Below, piece after piece: positions 1 to 11,699 of a DNA stretch of 64,000 nt. Source of the stretch: Sycobia sp. Sy_11. Lineage: Eukaryota; Arthropoda; Insecta; Hymenoptera; Epichrysomallidae. The notes beneath the pieces are model-generated. The model was given only the letters and a program-made list of their open reading frames with translations. It did not search any database and had not been told where the DNA came from. The translations under genes and the position numbers were made by a program. The DNA is taken from positions 3,564,001-3,628,000 of the forward strand of contig JACCIC010000034.1 in NCBI GenBank assembly GCA_018907035.1, read 5' to 3'. The first letter of the stretch is position 1; each line of letters starts with the position of its first letter.

Positions 1-827
1 CCGTTTACTGATTGTATGTATTACATGCCCAGAATATTTTCTATTTTATTAACTTTTCTGAAATGTATATACTTCATGTTTTTTATATATAGTTTCTGAA
101 AGACGAGGCTACAAATGAATAGACCGGTAATATTATTCGTGAATGGTTCTCAGGATCTTATTCAGATTCTATGGCCTATGAGTTCAGTAAATGGTCTTTG
201 TTCGACCTTACTCTATTATGACTAATAATTTGGAGTTTTCAGTATAAGTATTCACACATACCAAATGATCAATGATAGTACATTCGCACTCTTACTATAT
301 CTTATTTCACTTATGTTAGGACGACGATTTTCCAATTATCCGTAATCCGAATCATGTAGAATCATTTCAATGTCTTCAATTTTTTATCGATAGGTATCTG
401 AAAGTCATCTGTCTAATTTAAATTTGGTATATTCACTACAAATTTTCGTGGAATTACATCTAAGTCAAAACATCGGAATGCATGATTTAATACTTTTTTA
501 CAATATTCTACCTCGAAGTTCTGTCTTAAATTTTACGACTACTTGAACAACTCATTGGAGGGAGAGAGGAGCCATTATGCTCTAAGCAGAGTTTTTTTTA
601 TTTAAAGAAAATTAGTTTAAATGGTATTCTAATTGTGATCTCGTAATTCTCGACTCAGTTGTAGACAGTTTACTATATCCGCCAAAGTATCTTTCTTAAA
701 TCTAAACAATTTACTGATATGTTTGCATGAATTCCTCAGATGTTTTTGCACATCTTATCGCATTACAAAAATGTAAGCTAATTTTCTGATAATTTAATTG
801 TACTTTTATCGACTGCTCATATAAAAA
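1..827. other. AT-rich stretch without recognised gene
   Basis: No open frame of any length with recognisable similarity was seen on either strand, and no inverted or tandem repeat stood out. It lies beyond the 3' tail of the Penelope-like element that follows. Confidence 0.4.
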
Positions 828-1093
828 TTAATAAATATTTTTTCATTGGTCTTAGAGTCCAATTAAATCAATCGAAAAACAATACGTAACAACATCAATA
901 CATATCTATATTAACATTAATACATCAATACACAAAAATAATAAAAACAAAAATAAAAATTAAAAATTAAATTAAAAATTATAATGACAGTCAGACTGTC
1001 CTTATTTACCTCATACACACCATACCCCATCCCCACTACCAAATTTAGTAAATTAAATTTAAATTCTCCCTCTACACAATTGTTCAAAACCAA

Positions 1094-1420
1094 TCAATTT
1101 AATAAGGAATGATAAACATTGTCCAATTTACTGGACTCCGACATTAAATTCACATTATTCCGATTCCTGGAAATGTGAATACTTTCAAGACTCTCCCTTT
1201 TATACTTATTATTAATACCATGTTCCAAAATATCCACATTCACGAAATCAAAAAAATGTAAAAACTTTAAACAATGCTCTTTTAAACCGGAAGTAATATG
1301 TGAGCTACGCAAACTATATTTATGTTCATAAATTCTCGTTTTTAAATATCTACCTGTTTGTCCAATATAGTATTTATCATAATCCATACAATTAATTTAG
1401 TAAACAACTCCTGATTTTAA
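1094..1420 (-). pseudogene. GIY-YIG endonuclease domain of Penelope-like element
   Basis: The 97-residue open frame reads DKYYIGQTGRYLKTRIYEHK near its start, which is the YIG half of a GIY-YIG nuclease with the conserved Arg in the following helix. The GIY half (GVVY) is visible just upstream at about 1388-1420 in the same frame, separated by one in-frame stop. In the family this domain nicks DNA to prime reverse transcription. The upstream linker (about 1420-1600) reads LPYVRGLSERIKRNFRKYNI, also typical of the segment between RT and endonuclease in Penelope-like elements. The stop makes this copy a pseudogene. Confidence 0.75.
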
Positions 1421-1693
1421 ACATAAATCATCCTTATCTTTGCAATTATTAAACAACCTACTTAAATTATTGCTATTTTTAAAGAAAATTTGAATGTTAT
1501 ATTTCCGAAAATTTCTTTTAATTCTTTCAGATAATCCTCTAACATATGGTAAGACAATAATTTTGCCTCTGTTAATATCAACTCATGCATTATGTCTATT
1601 TTCGGTATTATAAATGTAAAACAATCTCTCAGTAATTAATCTATTAATAAATTCAATTTGATAACCATTATTAATGAAAGTTTCTCTTACTAT

Positions 1694-2410
1694 CTATAAA
1701 TTATTTTGTCTAAAATCTTTATGTGATGATTTTATTGCTCTGTCAATGACACTTTTTAATACTCCAATTTTGTTTCTGAATTGGTGGTGTGAATTAAAAT
1801 CTAAAAACCTACCTGACCGAGTAGGCTTTCTGTACCTATTAAGTTTCACCTTATTATTATTGCATCTAATGACATTAATGTCCAAAAAACTTAACTGATT
1901 ATTAACCTCAACCTCCCTTGTAAATTTAATTCTGTCAGGTACAGAATTAAAAACATCCACCATTTCATCCACAAAAACTTCTGGAACAATTGTAAAGATA
2001 TTATCAACATATCTCTTAAATATCATTGGGTCAAAAAGCAATTTTGACAAGGTTATACTTTCAAATTTTTCCATAACTAAATTAGCTATAACCGGTGACA
2101 AAGGTGACCCCATTGCACATCCGTATCTTTGTTCATAAAATTTATTATCAAATGAAAAAATTGTGTTATTAAAAACTAAATTAATTGCTTTAATAAATTC
2201 ATTCATTGTTAATTTTGTATGTAAATTAATTTCATGCCACTTCTCCTGTATAATATCATTTAACAATTCTAAAGGTTTATTTGTAAACAAAGACACTACA
2301 TCTAATGTAATCAGCTTGTAGTTTTTCGGAATAACAATATCTTTCATTTCATTGTAAAAACACCAACTATTCTTAATATAAGAACTAGTTCTTCCAACTA
2401 TCTTAACCAA
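1694..2410 (-). pseudogene. Penelope-type reverse transcriptase, catalytic Asp mutated
   Basis: A 238-residue open frame carries reverse transcriptase motifs in order: motif A LDVVSLF (Asp37), motif B GCAMGSPLSP (residues 98-106), motif C YVDN (134-137), and the following FLDINV segment (about residues 173-178). Penelope-like elements normally have YVDD at motif C, so the second catalytic Asp has become Asn by a single base change (GAT to AAT). The N-terminal part of the RT is missing or frameshifted. The GIY-YIG domain lies downstream. The copy is inferred to be catalytically dead. Confidence 0.85.
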
Positions 2411-2849
2411 TATATTAGATAAAAATATATTGATTTTCGGATACCAAAACTACTTTACTTAATTTGACGCATGATATTATAATTATTTTTAAGTAAACAG
2501 TACATTACTATGCTACTTCTGTTTGATTTTAGTTATAGACAATACGGCCTTCTCTTCTAGTACGGCGTCTCCTCTTGTTAGATTTCTATACAACAGTCAA
2601 TAAGTAGACATTCGCTTACGTTTCTGGAAAAAAACAATCCAATATTCATTTAAATAAGTCATCTTGAAAGAAAATTAATCTTGGTGTTTCATAAAGATCA
2701 TTTCTCACCCCACTACTTTTTTACTTCACCATTAACGATTTTACCTTGTGCTTGATCTCTCGACTACTCAATACTATCTCTATACTGATGATATGTAAAT
2801 ATATTTTCAATCATTCACGTATGGCGGAGATGAAGTAACACTGAAAAGA

Positions 2850-3110
2850 CAGAGATTGATTGAAAACTTCCAAGCTACCTGGCTTGAGTCTTCTTAGGAA
2901 TGTTTATGATCTTAAAGAGAGATAGGTCGTCTGGGATTCTGCACACCGTATTCGATCGAATATCCGCAGTAAAATACCGACCGATATAGATTGTAATTGG
3001 TGGATGCAAAATTCCTCTGCTCATGATGAAGTGGCAAAAGGTGGAATGGGGTTGGAATGAGCTGGTAATCTCTGGCGATGAATGAAGTCCAGATTCTTGC
3101 ACTGATATAT
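2850..3110 (+). pseudogene. Possible Tc1-like transposase relic
   Basis: Reading across frames on the + strand gives a segment resembling a Tc1 second helix-turn-helix (PGLSLLRNVYDLKERIGRLG). About 40 codons later comes WNELVISGDE followed after a shift by SRFLH, which resembles the Tc1 motif around the first catalytic Asp (VIFSDESRF). Frameshifts and stops are frequent. The overlapping - strand open frame here has no recognisable similarity and is treated as a shadow. Identification is tentative. Confidence 0.3.
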
Positions 3111-3533
3111 TTGCAAACACGCAATTATTTTAACATTTTAACTATTAATTATTTTAACAATTAATTTAATTAAATGTATACTTGTTCCAAGTATACTTGT
3201 TTTCAGAAAAATAATAAGGAATACTATAAATCGTCGTTATGAAAAGGATAAAAAAATATTTACTTAGATAAAAATATACGCTGGTGATAATTAATTTATT
3301 ATTTATTTTTTTAAAAAATATATAAAAAACGTAAACAGAAAGAAGAATCAAATAGAAACGAATAAATATACTTGTAATTTCTATTGAGTAATGTTGAAAG
3401 ACTTAATTGAATTAAAATAAATATCAAAATAATCAATTGAATGTACTTACACTGATATAACGTGAACCGGTCCACAGTGCCACTTTTATATTATTGCTTT
3501 GCCTTATCTTTAGTGCTAGGCCGAATACTGTAA

Positions 3534-3760
3534 GTGGTAAAATTTATCCTGATCCAAGTGTTTAAATATATTAATCGTGGTTTGCGTGTTTCAAAAATGG
3601 TGATTCTGCTATCGAAGAAAAAAGATGTCTCAAACAGCCAAAATTTTGAGGATAAAAAATTGGAGATATTTGTCAACGAAGATTTATGTCTAACGCAAGA
3701 AAAACTTGCTAAATCATTGAGAGTAATACGTTAAGTCATTTTCAAGTATCTAAAATCAAT
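3534..3760 (+). pseudogene. Mariner transposase relic (helix-turn-helix part)
   Basis: The open frame contains NFEDKKLEIFVNEDLCLTQE followed by KLAKSLRV, matching the second DNA-binding helix-turn-helix of mariner transposases (usual pattern KKFEDEELEALLDEDSCQTQEELAESLGV). A stop follows, then VIFKYLKSI, the recognition helix remnant. No catalytic domain or terminal repeats are seen around it, so it is a short dead fragment. Confidence 0.55.
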
Positions 3761-3945
3761 CTCAATGTTGAGCTAGAAAATCCTATTTTTTGGTTCATAT
3801 TGGCTAAACATAGAATGACAATAACACAGTCATTTTTTTTGTCTCTGCACCTTAACTGCAATCTTTCGAATTTAATTTTGCATTCACGTTCGTAACTGCG
3901 ACTTTTGCAGCCGCCTTCGGCTAACCCTAAAATAATGATTAAATA

Positions 3946-5057
3946 TTATAGATCACATGTACGAGCGTGGTCCCAGAAGTACCTGGCCCAACAAATAAAG
4001 CTCAAAAATTTTGGAAAAAGATATATATTTTTTTCAACATAATCTTCTTTCAGGTGTATACACTTTTTCCAGTAATGTTTAAAAAGTTTTATACCCTTTT
4101 TATAATAAGAATTGTCAAGATCCTCATAATAGCCATTAACTGCCGACATCACCTCTTCATTGTTGAAAAATTTTTGACCAACGAGCCAATTTTTCAAGTC
4201 TGGGAATAGAAAATAATCCGAGGAAGCTAAATATGGCGAATAGGATGCATGAGGTAGCAATTCAAACTTTAATTCATTAATTTTGGCGATTGCAATAACG
4301 GATGTGTGAGCTGGTACATTCTCTTGATGGAACAATACTTTCTTCCTAGCCAAATGTGGCCGTTTTTGCTTGATTTTTTCGCTCAAACGTTGCAATAAGT
4401 TTGCATAATACTCGCCGTCGATAATTTTTCCTTTTTCAAGATAGTCAATGAAAATTATCCCAAACGCATCCCAAAAAACCGACGCCATAATCTTACCTGC
4501 AGATGGAACTGTCTTTGCCTTCTTTGGAGCCGGTTCTCCTTTTTGAGTTAAATGTTTTAATTGTTCTTTCGTTTCCGATGTGAAGTGGTGGACCCATGTT
4601 TCATCCATAGTTATGAAACGGCATCAAAATTCGGCTTGATTTTTACGAAACATTGCCAAACATTCAACTGAAACATCTTCACGACGCTGTTTTTGTTCCA
4701 TTGTGAGCAAACTTTTTCACACAGCTTTTTCATTTCCAAATTTTCAGTTAATAAACGACGTACCGCATTTTTTGAAAAGCCTACCATATCTGCTACCTAG
4801 CGCACTTTCAGTCGATAATCATCCAGTACTATTTTGTGGATTTTCAACATGTCTGGAGTCGTCACCTCGTTTGGTCGACCACTGCGATACTCGTCTTGGC
4901 AGCTCGTACGGCCTCGTTTAAACTCTGCTATCCAATATTTGCCTGCTGGAAACGAAGGAGCAGTCTCATCCAGAGTAGAGTTTAATTTAGCTTTTATATT
5001 GTTGGGCTGAGGGTTTTTAAATATAAGTATTGAATCACATATGACCAATTTTTTCAT
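3946..5057 (-). pseudogene. Mariner transposase pseudogene
   Basis: The N-terminal part (4797-5057) contains the helix-turn-helix region with EFKRGRTSCQDEYRSGRPNE and the linker IHKIVLDDYRLKVR, then stops. The catalytic part (open to 4608) begins MDETWVHHF with the first catalytic Asp. The second motif reads HQENVPAHTS, where the usual Asp of HQDN/HHDN is Glu. The third, LASSDYFLFP, keeps its Asp. The reading frame runs past the TIR at 3962. The loss of the second Asp and the stop between the two halves mean no active enzyme. Confidence 0.85.
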
Positions 5058-5254
5058 GTTTACAAATTCACTGAAAATTATTTACTAATTTTTAGAAGTT
5101 CACTATTGACGACTGTCAAACAAATACTGAACATCATGGCTTCTTCAAACTTGAGACATATGCTTTATAGATTGTGTACTTTCTAATAGAGCGGTATTTT
5201 TTAGCAACTACCGCCACCTCTAGGTCAGGCCAGATACTTCTGGGACCACCCTCG
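3962..5254 (-). mobile_element. Mariner element with TIRs and TA target duplication (irritans-like)
   Basis: Terminal inverted repeats of about 28-30 bp bound the element. The left end begins CGAGCGTGGTCCCAGAAGTA and the right end read inward begins CGAGGGTGGTCCCAGAAGTA, each next to a TA dinucleotide (3960-3961 and 5255-5256). The length of about 1.29 kb is that of a full-length mariner. The transposase is on the - strand and is broken, so the element is a non-autonomous fossil that still has recognisable ends. Confidence 0.9.
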
Positions 5255-5630
5255 TACTATATCACTTATATACCTGTCACCAAATGAGATTAAAGAGCTA
5301 TAGGGTGAATATTAGAAATGATTTAAGAATAGAATCACTATACCGTATCAATAGTTAGGGTCCCAAATAGATCAATAATTCTACTTTTTACAACGTATAA
5401 AAAAGTCATATATCATAAAAATAGAAATAATGTTTTTTACTTTATTTTTTTCTACTGATTATATTGACTATATTTCTTGAATCATATTAGAACTGAAAAA
5501 ATATGTAATGTTCATAATTTTGAATTTTAATTGCTGTACAAATTATATTTTTCATTAATTAGATTTGTGATTAATGTTCTTACCTAATTGCTTTTTGCTT
5601 TTTTCATTTGTGCAATGACGAGGTTTAATA

Positions 5631-6697
5631 AAAAAGTAAGGTGAATTTTCGAATTTGACGGACTGCGTACATTCGATTATGATGTTTTTTATTTTATGTC
5701 GGTACATTTGTCCAGTGCATATGTTCATAGCTTCAGTTATATAGCATTTTTACTTTATTTGTGAGAGGCATAAATGTTAAAAGTGTTTTTCCTGTTCGGC
5801 GATTTTCTGCTATTGAAAAAAAATGTATCAAAGAATTGGAATTAAATTTTATGCATAAAATGGAACAAATTATTTCAAAACACTTGAAAAATTGACAGTA
5901 GCATACGGTGAGTCTACTCTAAGTCAAACAAATATTTGAATTAGAGTACAGTGGTCGAGAAGAAGGCCCAGAAGGCCGAGAAAGTACGAATGATGAACCT
6001 CACTTTGGACGATACAGTACGTCAACAGCTGACAAAAACATTAAAAAAATGAAGAAAATAATGTTGGGAATCATCAAATTACCGCAAGAGAGATTACTAA
6101 GGATATTGGTATTTTATTTGGTACATGCCAAACAATTTTAATAGAGGTTTTGTGCATGAGACGTGTGTCAGCAACGTTTGTTTCGAAATAACTAAATTTT
6201 CACCAGAACAAGTGTCGCATAAGCATCGCTCAACAGCTGTTAAATAACGCCAACAATAAATCAGATTTGCTTAAAAGAGTCATAACTGGTGATGAAATGT
6301 GGGTATATGGTTATAACGTCACAACTAAGACTCAATCATCCCAATGGAAGATTATGAATCATCAAGATTAAAAAAAGCACGCCAAGTTTGTTCAAATGTC
6401 AAGGTATTTACATCAAGAAATGCAACAAAAAACATCTGGCTTTAGGGCTTTTTCCTGTTTGCAAAACTGAAAAGACCCATGAAATAACGGCGTTTTACTA
6501 CTATTAAGGATATAAAGCCGCATCGCTGGAAGAGCTGAAGTCCATACCAAAAAGTGCTTATAAGAAATGTTTTTAAGCTTAGAAAAAGCACTGGCATGGG
6601 TGTATGATATGTGAGTTTATTAATTTGAAGGAGATAACACAAATATTGATGAATAAATAAATGATTTTTGATAAAAATAAAAGGCACCTTACTTTTT
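5631..6697 (+). mobile_element. Mariner relic with 13-bp perfect inverted ends
   Basis: AAAAAGTAAGGTG at 5631-5643 is perfectly inverted at 6685-6697. Between them, on the + strand, fragments of a mariner transposase are visible: RISIAQQLLNN, then KRVITGDEMWVYGYNVTTKT (the DETW-type motif with the first Asp, Thr changed to Met) followed by QSSQWK, then an internal deletion. The C-terminal text (KKHWHGCMICEF, resembling the usual RWHKCIISEG) follows the deletion. The block with the second and third catalytic Asp is missing. The element is about 1.07 kb, shortened and frameshifted. Confidence 0.75.
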
Positions 6698-7159
6698 CAT
6701 CACATTTCATATATGTGTGTCTTGAATACGTGTCCCGATCAGCAAAACTACGGTTTCACCTCGGTTTGGCAAATATCCTAGAATTAGCGCACTAAAGCAT
6801 ACTGAAGTTTTGTAGGCCGAGCGGCTCCTAGTTGTTGATGAATGTGATTTTTGAGGACATAGCATTTTTTAAAGCACACAGTATAATGTTGACGTCGATT
6901 GATCTTGGCTATCATATTGTCGCAAAGAGGGACTATACCCTGCCTATCAATTTAATGAAGGCGCGACGGCCAAATCCAATATAGCATGAACTCATTTTGT
7001 GTAAGCTCCAACCCTCGCATTTTTTGATATGCTAATGACATACGGCATGCGTTGGCCGGGTTCTCATTCCAACTATTGGCAACCTTTACATTTGAATCAC
7101 AGTTTACAATATTATCAACCTAATTATTGTGTGACATAAGCAACAACTATTATATTATA

Positions 7160-8497
7160 CGAGGTATATTCAAATAATAAGGTGACTGTTTGGTTTTCTC
7201 AAAAAATATTTATTATTTATTAATACTTATATTTTCCCCTTCAAAGTAACCCCCTCAGATATAATACACTTGTTCCAACGCTTTTGCCAATCATCGATGC
7301 ATTTCTGATAATCATTTTTTGGTATAGCCTTGAATTCTTTTACCAATGCAGTTTTTATCTCCTTGATCGATGAAAATCGATGTCCTTCCATGGGTTTTTT
7401 CAATTTTTGAAAAAGAAAAAAATCACTGAATGCCAAATCTGGTGAATATGGAGCCTGAGGCATGACTGTGGCGTTGGTTTTAACCAAAACATCTCTCACA
7501 AGCAAGGATGAATGATCAGGTGCTTTATCGTGATGCAAAAGCCACGAATGGGTTTTCAAAAGTTCCGGAGGTTTTTTGCGTATAGCCTCTTGCAAACGGC
7601 GCATAAGTTCGAGGTAGTATTGCTTATTGACGATATGACCTTATGGTAAGAATTCCTGATGCAGTACGCCACGGTAATCAAAGAAGACAGAGAGAAAAAC
7701 CTTGACATTTGATCGAGCTTGGCGTACTTTCTTCGGTCTTGGTTCTCCTAGGCTCTTCCATTGGGATGATTGGGCTTTAGTTTTGACGTCGTAACCATAT
7801 ACGCACCATTCACTACCAGTTATAACTCTTTTGAGAAAATGAACATCATTATTGACTTCAATTAACAGCTTCTGAGCTATGGTTATGCGACGGTTCTTTT
7901 GATCAAAATTAAGTAGTTTTGGAACGAATTTCGCTAAGATACGTCTCATGTGTGTCTCTCAAAACATCCAAAAAATAGCATGGGTTGAAGCAACCGATAT
8001 ACCAACATCTTCAGCATCTTCTCTGATAGTGATTCGACGATTTTTTAACACATTATCTTTCACTGCTTGACCGTTTTCATCTGTTGTTGACGTGCTAGGA
8101 CGTCCAGGACGAGGTTCATCTTCGACATCCTCTCGGCCTTATTAGAACAGCTTGTACTACTTGTATTCTTTTTACTTGTACAACTTTATTCTTTTTACTC
8201 ACATTAGACTGACCGTATACAACTGAACATTTCAAGAGTTACAGAGTACTGAATTCCATTATTGACAGAAAATTTAATGCAAACTCTGCTCCATTTTTCG
8301 TAAAAGAAAATCGCCGAGCACGCGAAACACTTATAACTTTGTATGACTGTGATAAATAAATTAATAATGCTATAGAGATAAGAGCCGTGAATATATGCTC
8401 GGTACACCTGTATAAACACAAAATAAAAAAAGTCAATAATCGAACGGACGAAGCCCTCGATATTTGCAAAGTTACTTTATTATTTGAATACACCTTG
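7160..8497 (-). mobile_element. Mariner element with TIRs and TA target duplication
   Basis: The left end begins CGAGGTATATTCAAATAATA after TA (7158-7159). The right end, read inward, begins CAAGGTGTATTCAAATAATA and is followed outward by TA (8498-8499). The 1.34-kb length is full-size for mariner. The transposase lies on the - strand. It belongs to a different mariner lineage from the copy at 3962-5254, judged by its different TIRs and the SQWK-type motif. Confidence 0.88.
7227..7949 (-). pseudogene. Mariner transposase pseudogene
   Basis: Two open frames cover the catalytic domain. The first (7641-7949) contains ITGSEWCVYGYDVKTKAQSS and ends at the FFDYRGVLHQEFLP segment. The second (7227-7604) contains HHDKAPDHSS and YSPDLAFSDFFLF, and ends with the C-terminal RWNKCIISEGV typical of the lineage. 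In the first motif the usual GDETW is GSEWC, so the first catalytic Asp is lost. The second and third Asp are present. A stop at about 7640 separates the two parts, and the N-terminal helix-turn-helix is decayed. Confidence 0.85.
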
Positions 8498-8689
8498 TAT
8501 GCATATATATCTATGTCACTCACTTCTACGCGAGAGACACTCTGGTAGTAAAAAAATAACTCAATAAAAAAAGCTTTACTTCAATAACAAAATGAAAAAA
8601 GTATTATTTAAAATACTGGCTAACGCTAATTATATCCTTCGCCAATAATTTATAAGATTTCTGAATTCCGTCAAAAAAATTTCTCAGTT

Positions 8690-9430
8690 ACAATAGTAGG
8701 ATCAAATTAAACCAATTGTGGAGACCTTAAAGTAAAATAAAGCGTATTGCGGAAAGAACATGTATCTTCCCAAATAAGTCGTAGTCATAATGGGCAGGGC
8801 GTGGGCTATAATATGTGTGGTGAAGAATTTCACATCCTCTATTTTCCAAATAATTTCTGAAACAATAATAAACGTATGGCTGAGCATTGTCATGCTAGAA
8901 AATCCATGTCTCGTGTCTGATCTTCCATTCTCGCCGTTTTACGTACCGTTCGGCAATGGCTTGTTTGAAACGCATAATTTTTTTTTTCTATAAAATAGTC
9001 TATTAACTGTTTAATACTCTGTGAACAGCTTAAAGTAGACCATACTCTTATATTCCCACCAAATGCAAAGCTGTACTTGGCTACCATTCATTTGTTGCTA
9101 TGACTGTGTTCTTTTTTGTCCAATTTTTTGAACTTTAAACTATCATAATAGATTTACTTTTCTCTAATAACAATTTGCTCCAACGATTTTTTTATATCAT
9201 CAAAAAAAATTTACAATGTGAAAAGATAATTTCAAAGATACTCATACGGCATCCAATTTCTCAACTTTTGGATTATTCCTAGTGATTTTAGACGCTTGGA
9301 AATGGCTTAAGGTATTACTCCCAATGATCCAGTAAGTTCATCTCGCATTTAGATGGATCTTTATTAACGAATGCCTTTAATTGTTTAGCCTCAAACTGTT
9401 ATGTCTGGCCATCACATCACGGGATATCAA
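8690..9430 (-). pseudogene. Mariner transposase relic
   Basis: On the - strand, text at about 9240-9360 reads LTGSLGV and AISKRLKSLGIIQKL, a mariner second helix-turn-helix. Further on, CIWWEYKSMVYF resembles the WWD..GVVYYELL segment. At about 8780-8900 YCFRNYLENRGCEILHHTYY leads into the third catalytic region, here degraded (SPRPAHYDYDLF for the usual SPDLAPSDYHLF). The same YLENxGCEIL text recurs at 54369-54620, so the two relics belong to one lineage. No terminal repeats were found. Confidence 0.6.
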
Positions 9431-9884
9431 ATCTGGATATCAAAATCACCATTTTCGAAACCCGGAAACTACTTTTAACACATTAAATATCTGGATCAGA
9501 ATACGTTATCGATAGCAAATGATGAGCTTAGACTGTATTTCTAATTTATATTAAACCAACAAAGTGAAATTTCCCACATATGCTTAATTTTTGGAATGTA
9601 ATTTGACCTTTTCAATCCAAGAAAAAATTTCTATCTATAAACTTATGCTTACATTCACAGATCAAATATAATAGATTTTTTAATGCTGTTTAAAATATGA
9701 CAGCCTTTATTATAAAAAAAACCATGTAAAGGATTGATATAGAAGTAACAATAAATACGAATGTTACAAGATGTATATCCATTATATGATAGAATAACTG
9801 GAATGATTTATAAAATATTAATAGTTTTATTTTTTAATTAATTAATTCTTTAAGATTTAAATTATTTCATTGAAACTTTCTGTT

Positions 9885-9957
<73 letters not shown>

Positions 9958-9997
9958 TAATCTCTGTTTCAATAAACAGCTTTACGCATATTTGCAG
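9431..9997. other. Non-coding sequence upstream of the kinase exon, with (TA)n
   Basis: A long (TA)n tract occupies about 9889-9953. The rest is AT-rich and without recognised features. It is inferred to be intron sequence of the kinase gene, because the next exon starts directly after a splice acceptor. Confidence 0.5.
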
Positions 9998-10316
9998 AGG
10001 TGTTATCTTGTACGTAATGGGATCTGGTCACTTACCATTTATCAGCCCTCTTAATTGTCAGAAGTCATCGGACGAAAATAGGCGCAAGTTGATGGCCCAA
10101 ATTAATCGCGGTTTGACCGGGTCACAGAAGCGAGTGATTGCAGGTTTATCTTCCGACTATCAGAACTTATTAACAAGATTATTAGTACCTGCTGCAGATA
10201 AAAGAATTAGTATTTGGGATTTATGCCGTCATCCTTGGATTACCAGTAGACAAAAGCAAATAACTATTTTACATTCAGAGAACGAGGACACTCTAAAAAA
10301 TATGAACCATGATTTG
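9998..10316 (+). CDS. Kinase gene, exon a: C-terminal kinase lobe
   Basis: The exon encodes the last part of a serine/threonine kinase domain: GVILYVMGSGHLPF (end of subdomain IX), then NRRKLMAQINRG (subdomain X), then LLTRLLVPAADKRISIWDLC and RHPWI (subdomain XI with the invariant Arg). The pattern fits CAMK-group kinases, and the short C-lobe with this subdomain XI resembles TSSK-type kinases; the exact subfamily is inference. The acceptor TTTGCAG ends at 9997, giving a phase-2 start, and the donor TTG|GTAATC gives a phase-0 end. The N-lobe, glycine loop, HRD and DFG motifs are not in this window's upstream sequence, so earlier exons lie outside or were not recognised. Confidence 0.75.
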
Positions 10317-10838
10317 GTAATCTCGTTTGATACAATCCTTTTTTTATATCTAATACGGATTCTTAATAATTTTAATAGAAAAAAATTGTCATTAATTTTA
10401 TAATTAAAATATCGTATAAAAAATCATTTTAAAATAATAAACGGAATATTTTCATTTTCTTTAATTTTTAATCCAATTAAAAATACTATACTATATATGA
10501 TACACAAATACTATTGTAATGCTATTTTGATAAAGAAATTATAAAATTAAAAGAAAATTATCGCACTAACTTAATAATCTTTACATCTGATCTAATTAAC
10601 ATATAAAAATCATTAATATATCGTCTTTTAATCTATCAACTGTAACGGTACGAGATGTTAATTGATTTTTTTAGAATTTATTTTTGATTTAATTTATAAA
10701 GTATTAAAATATTTTGGAAAACGAGCTACTTTTATTATAGTTTTATATGTATTGATTTACTCGTGGATAACTACGGAACCAAATGTCAAATTAAATCAAA
10801 ATTATATTTAAATTTTTATTTAATCTGATTTTTTATAG

Positions 10839-10942
10839 ATCCTGGACAAGTTAATTACCTTTACAAATTTGAATCGTCAAGCAATTGAATTAGATGTTCT
10901 CAATAAACCATTCAGCAAACTCAGTGGCATGTATAATATATT
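10839..10942 (+). CDS. Kinase gene, exon b
   Basis: The exon follows acceptor TTTTATAG, starts in phase 0 as required by the previous donor, and reads ILDKLITFTNLNRQAIELDV without a stop to donor ATT|GTAAGA (phase 2). It encodes 34 residues beyond the kinase domain. No domain is recognised. Support comes from splice signals and phase agreement with both neighbours. Confidence 0.55.
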
Positions 10943-11699
10943 GTAAGATTTTCCTTTACTAAGTATATCGTTTTTTAAGAGTTTTGTGACAGTTAGCCAC
11001 AAATCAGAACATTTTTATTGGTGGCATGGTTACTCTTTTACAAAAAGTTGATTTGTAGTGATCGAAATTTCTTACGACTAACTCAACTATGAGAAAAAAA
11101 TGAGTTCTTTTGTGAAGAAAAATGTATAGAAGTAAACGGTCTATAAAATATATATATATATATAAAGGAAAAATTAATAATATAAAAAGAAATATAAATC
11201 GTGATAGCCAAAGGAAAAAATTTTGGATGTGCTTGAAATATTAAATTCTCGATTTCGCTTTAGAGATAATTTATTGTATTTATAAAAGACCATATTGATA
11301 TAATTTAAGAATAAAATCGATAGTTTCGCCGTTTCTTATCGTTACTAGTTCGAGGGATTGATTACTATATGTAGACGAATTTTTTGCATTGAATTCCTTG
11401 CATTTAAGGTACTGAGTAGCGCTATCCCTAATTATATACTGATCTGACGGCCCATACCTAAGGTAGCAAAGCTTATAAGCCTTATTGTAGGATAGCGATT
11501 TTATAAAACAATAATATTAGTGTTTAAGAGTAAAAACACTTATAACTTTTCAGCCAAAGGTAGTATAATTCTCGAGAAAGCTGAAGAAAATTAATATCTT
11601 GTATAAAGTATTACGCTTAAAAGCACAACTCGCAAATATCGCTAGTGTTTGTTTTTCTGCTAGAACCTGAAAGATTATTTTAATAGTTTATGGAGTGGG
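10943..11699. other. Start of the 10.1-kb intron; nothing recognised
   Basis: AT-rich sequence with a short (TA)n at about 11147-11165 and no recognisable gene, repeat or element. It is inferred to be intronic, because exon b ends in phase 2 and the next compatible exon starts at 21030. Confidence 0.4.

Larger units (their letters stand above)
828..2440 (-). mobile_element. Penelope-like retroelement, copy 1 (decayed)
   Basis: On the - strand a Penelope-type reverse transcriptase (1694-2410) is followed by a linker and a GIY-YIG endonuclease domain (1094-1420), the order known for Penelope-like elements. The region between 828 and about 1080 is the 3' tail: near-identical text recurs at 39283-39430 and 44683-44780 on the same strand, including a TTAATAAATATTT-like start and a block containing AATGACAGTCAGACT. 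The element is broken by stops and frameshifts between the domains, so it is not active. Its 5' end is not defined; coding-like text fades above about 2440. Confidence 0.8.

Noticed and set aside
2875..3120. Two overlapping - strand open frames of 70-81 codons
   Set aside because: No similarity to known proteins, and the + strand of the same segment shows a Tc1-like pattern; treated as shadows.
8890..9087. 65-codon - strand open frame read as a separate gene
   Set aside because: It is an out-of-frame reading of the mariner relic at 8690-9430; the correct frame gives the WWD-type and YLENRGCEIL segments.
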